This document shows, piece by piece, positions 63,975-64,000 of a DNA stretch of 64,000 nt. Position numbers and translations under genes: made by a program. The DNA comes from Paenibacillus sp. 32352 (GTDB lineage Bacteria; Bacillota; Bacilli; Paenibacillales; NBRC-103111): assembly GCF_002042965.1 (NCBI RefSeq), contig NZ_MZNT01000004.1:124001-188000 (forward strand). Direction: 5' to 3'. Position 1 is the first letter of the stretch. Every line of letters starts with the position of its first letter. The notes under the pieces were generated by a model. The model was not told where the DNA came from. It saw only the letters and a list, made by a program, of their open reading frames with translations, and did not search any database.

Positions 63975-64000
63975 TAACAATTTCGGTATAAACAGCAAAA

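Overview
The window is a chromosomal segment of an endospore-forming Paenibacillaceae bacterium (Paenibacillus-like). This rests on three things: near-balanced base composition with strong AGGAGG ribosome-binding sites and many TTG/GTG starts; gene order and protein sequences that follow the Bacillus subtilis ylb, fapR-plsX and gmk-prkC-recG loci with Paenibacillus-style rearrangements; and sporulation genes (spoVM, spoVIF, ylbJ and a probable csfG RNA). Almost everything is core housekeeping. I see no insertion sequence, prophage, CRISPR array, rRNA or tRNA gene.

Region 1 (1-7.6 kb, minus strand) is a complete type II fatty-acid synthesis module in transcription order: yceD, rpmF, terminator, then fapR, plsX, fabH, fabD, fabG, acpP, fabF and rnc (cut by the window edge). 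Region 2 (7.6-12.8 kb) is the ylb cluster: tmcAL and ylbJ on plus; sepM, coaD and rsmD on minus. Upstream of rsmD lies a structured plus-strand RNA with an intrinsic terminator, placed where CsfG sits in Bacillus. Region 3 (13-21 kb) is the accessory part: a degenerate SRAP protein, an ECF41-type sigma factor, a DUF350 / ATP-grasp / Ser-rich lipoprotein operon, a hypothetical gene behind a LexA-like box, a short Crp/Fnr regulator convergent with flavohaemoglobin, a Tat-exported beta-helix protein and spoVIF.

Region 4 (21-50 kb) follows the conserved Bacillus order: recG, degV/fakA (fatty-acid kinase), asp23-like yloU, divergent rpmB, the 26-codon spoVM, rpe, rsgA, prkC, prpC, rlmN, rsmB, fmt, def, priA, coaBC, rpoZ, gmk, remA, yicC, then yitJ-type methionine synthesis, dapF, a Ca2+ P-type ATPase and divergent rqcH. 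Region 5 (50-64 kb) holds galU, a PHP phosphoesterase, a LysR regulator, a hypothetical gene, ylbG, ylbF, an XPB helicase with a partner gene, a secreted nuclease lipoprotein, a long-form ileS behind an isoleucine T-box, and a Gfo/Idh/MocA dehydrogenase.

Membrane lipid synthesis (FASII, PlsX, FapR) and use of exogenous fatty acids (FakA/DegV) are encoded about 18 kb apart. Translation and ribosome quality control (rpmF, rpmB, rsmB, rsmD, rlmN, fmt, def, rsgA, rqcH, ileS) and the PrkC/PrpC signalling pair make up much of the rest. The most interesting signals are regulatory: a sigma-E-like promoter placed so that its transcript starts inside a terminator stem upstream of spoVM, the csfG candidate, a Crp/Fnr palindrome near -41.5 of the hmp promoter, and a LexA-like box over the start of a five-gene run ending in an ECF41 sigma factor.
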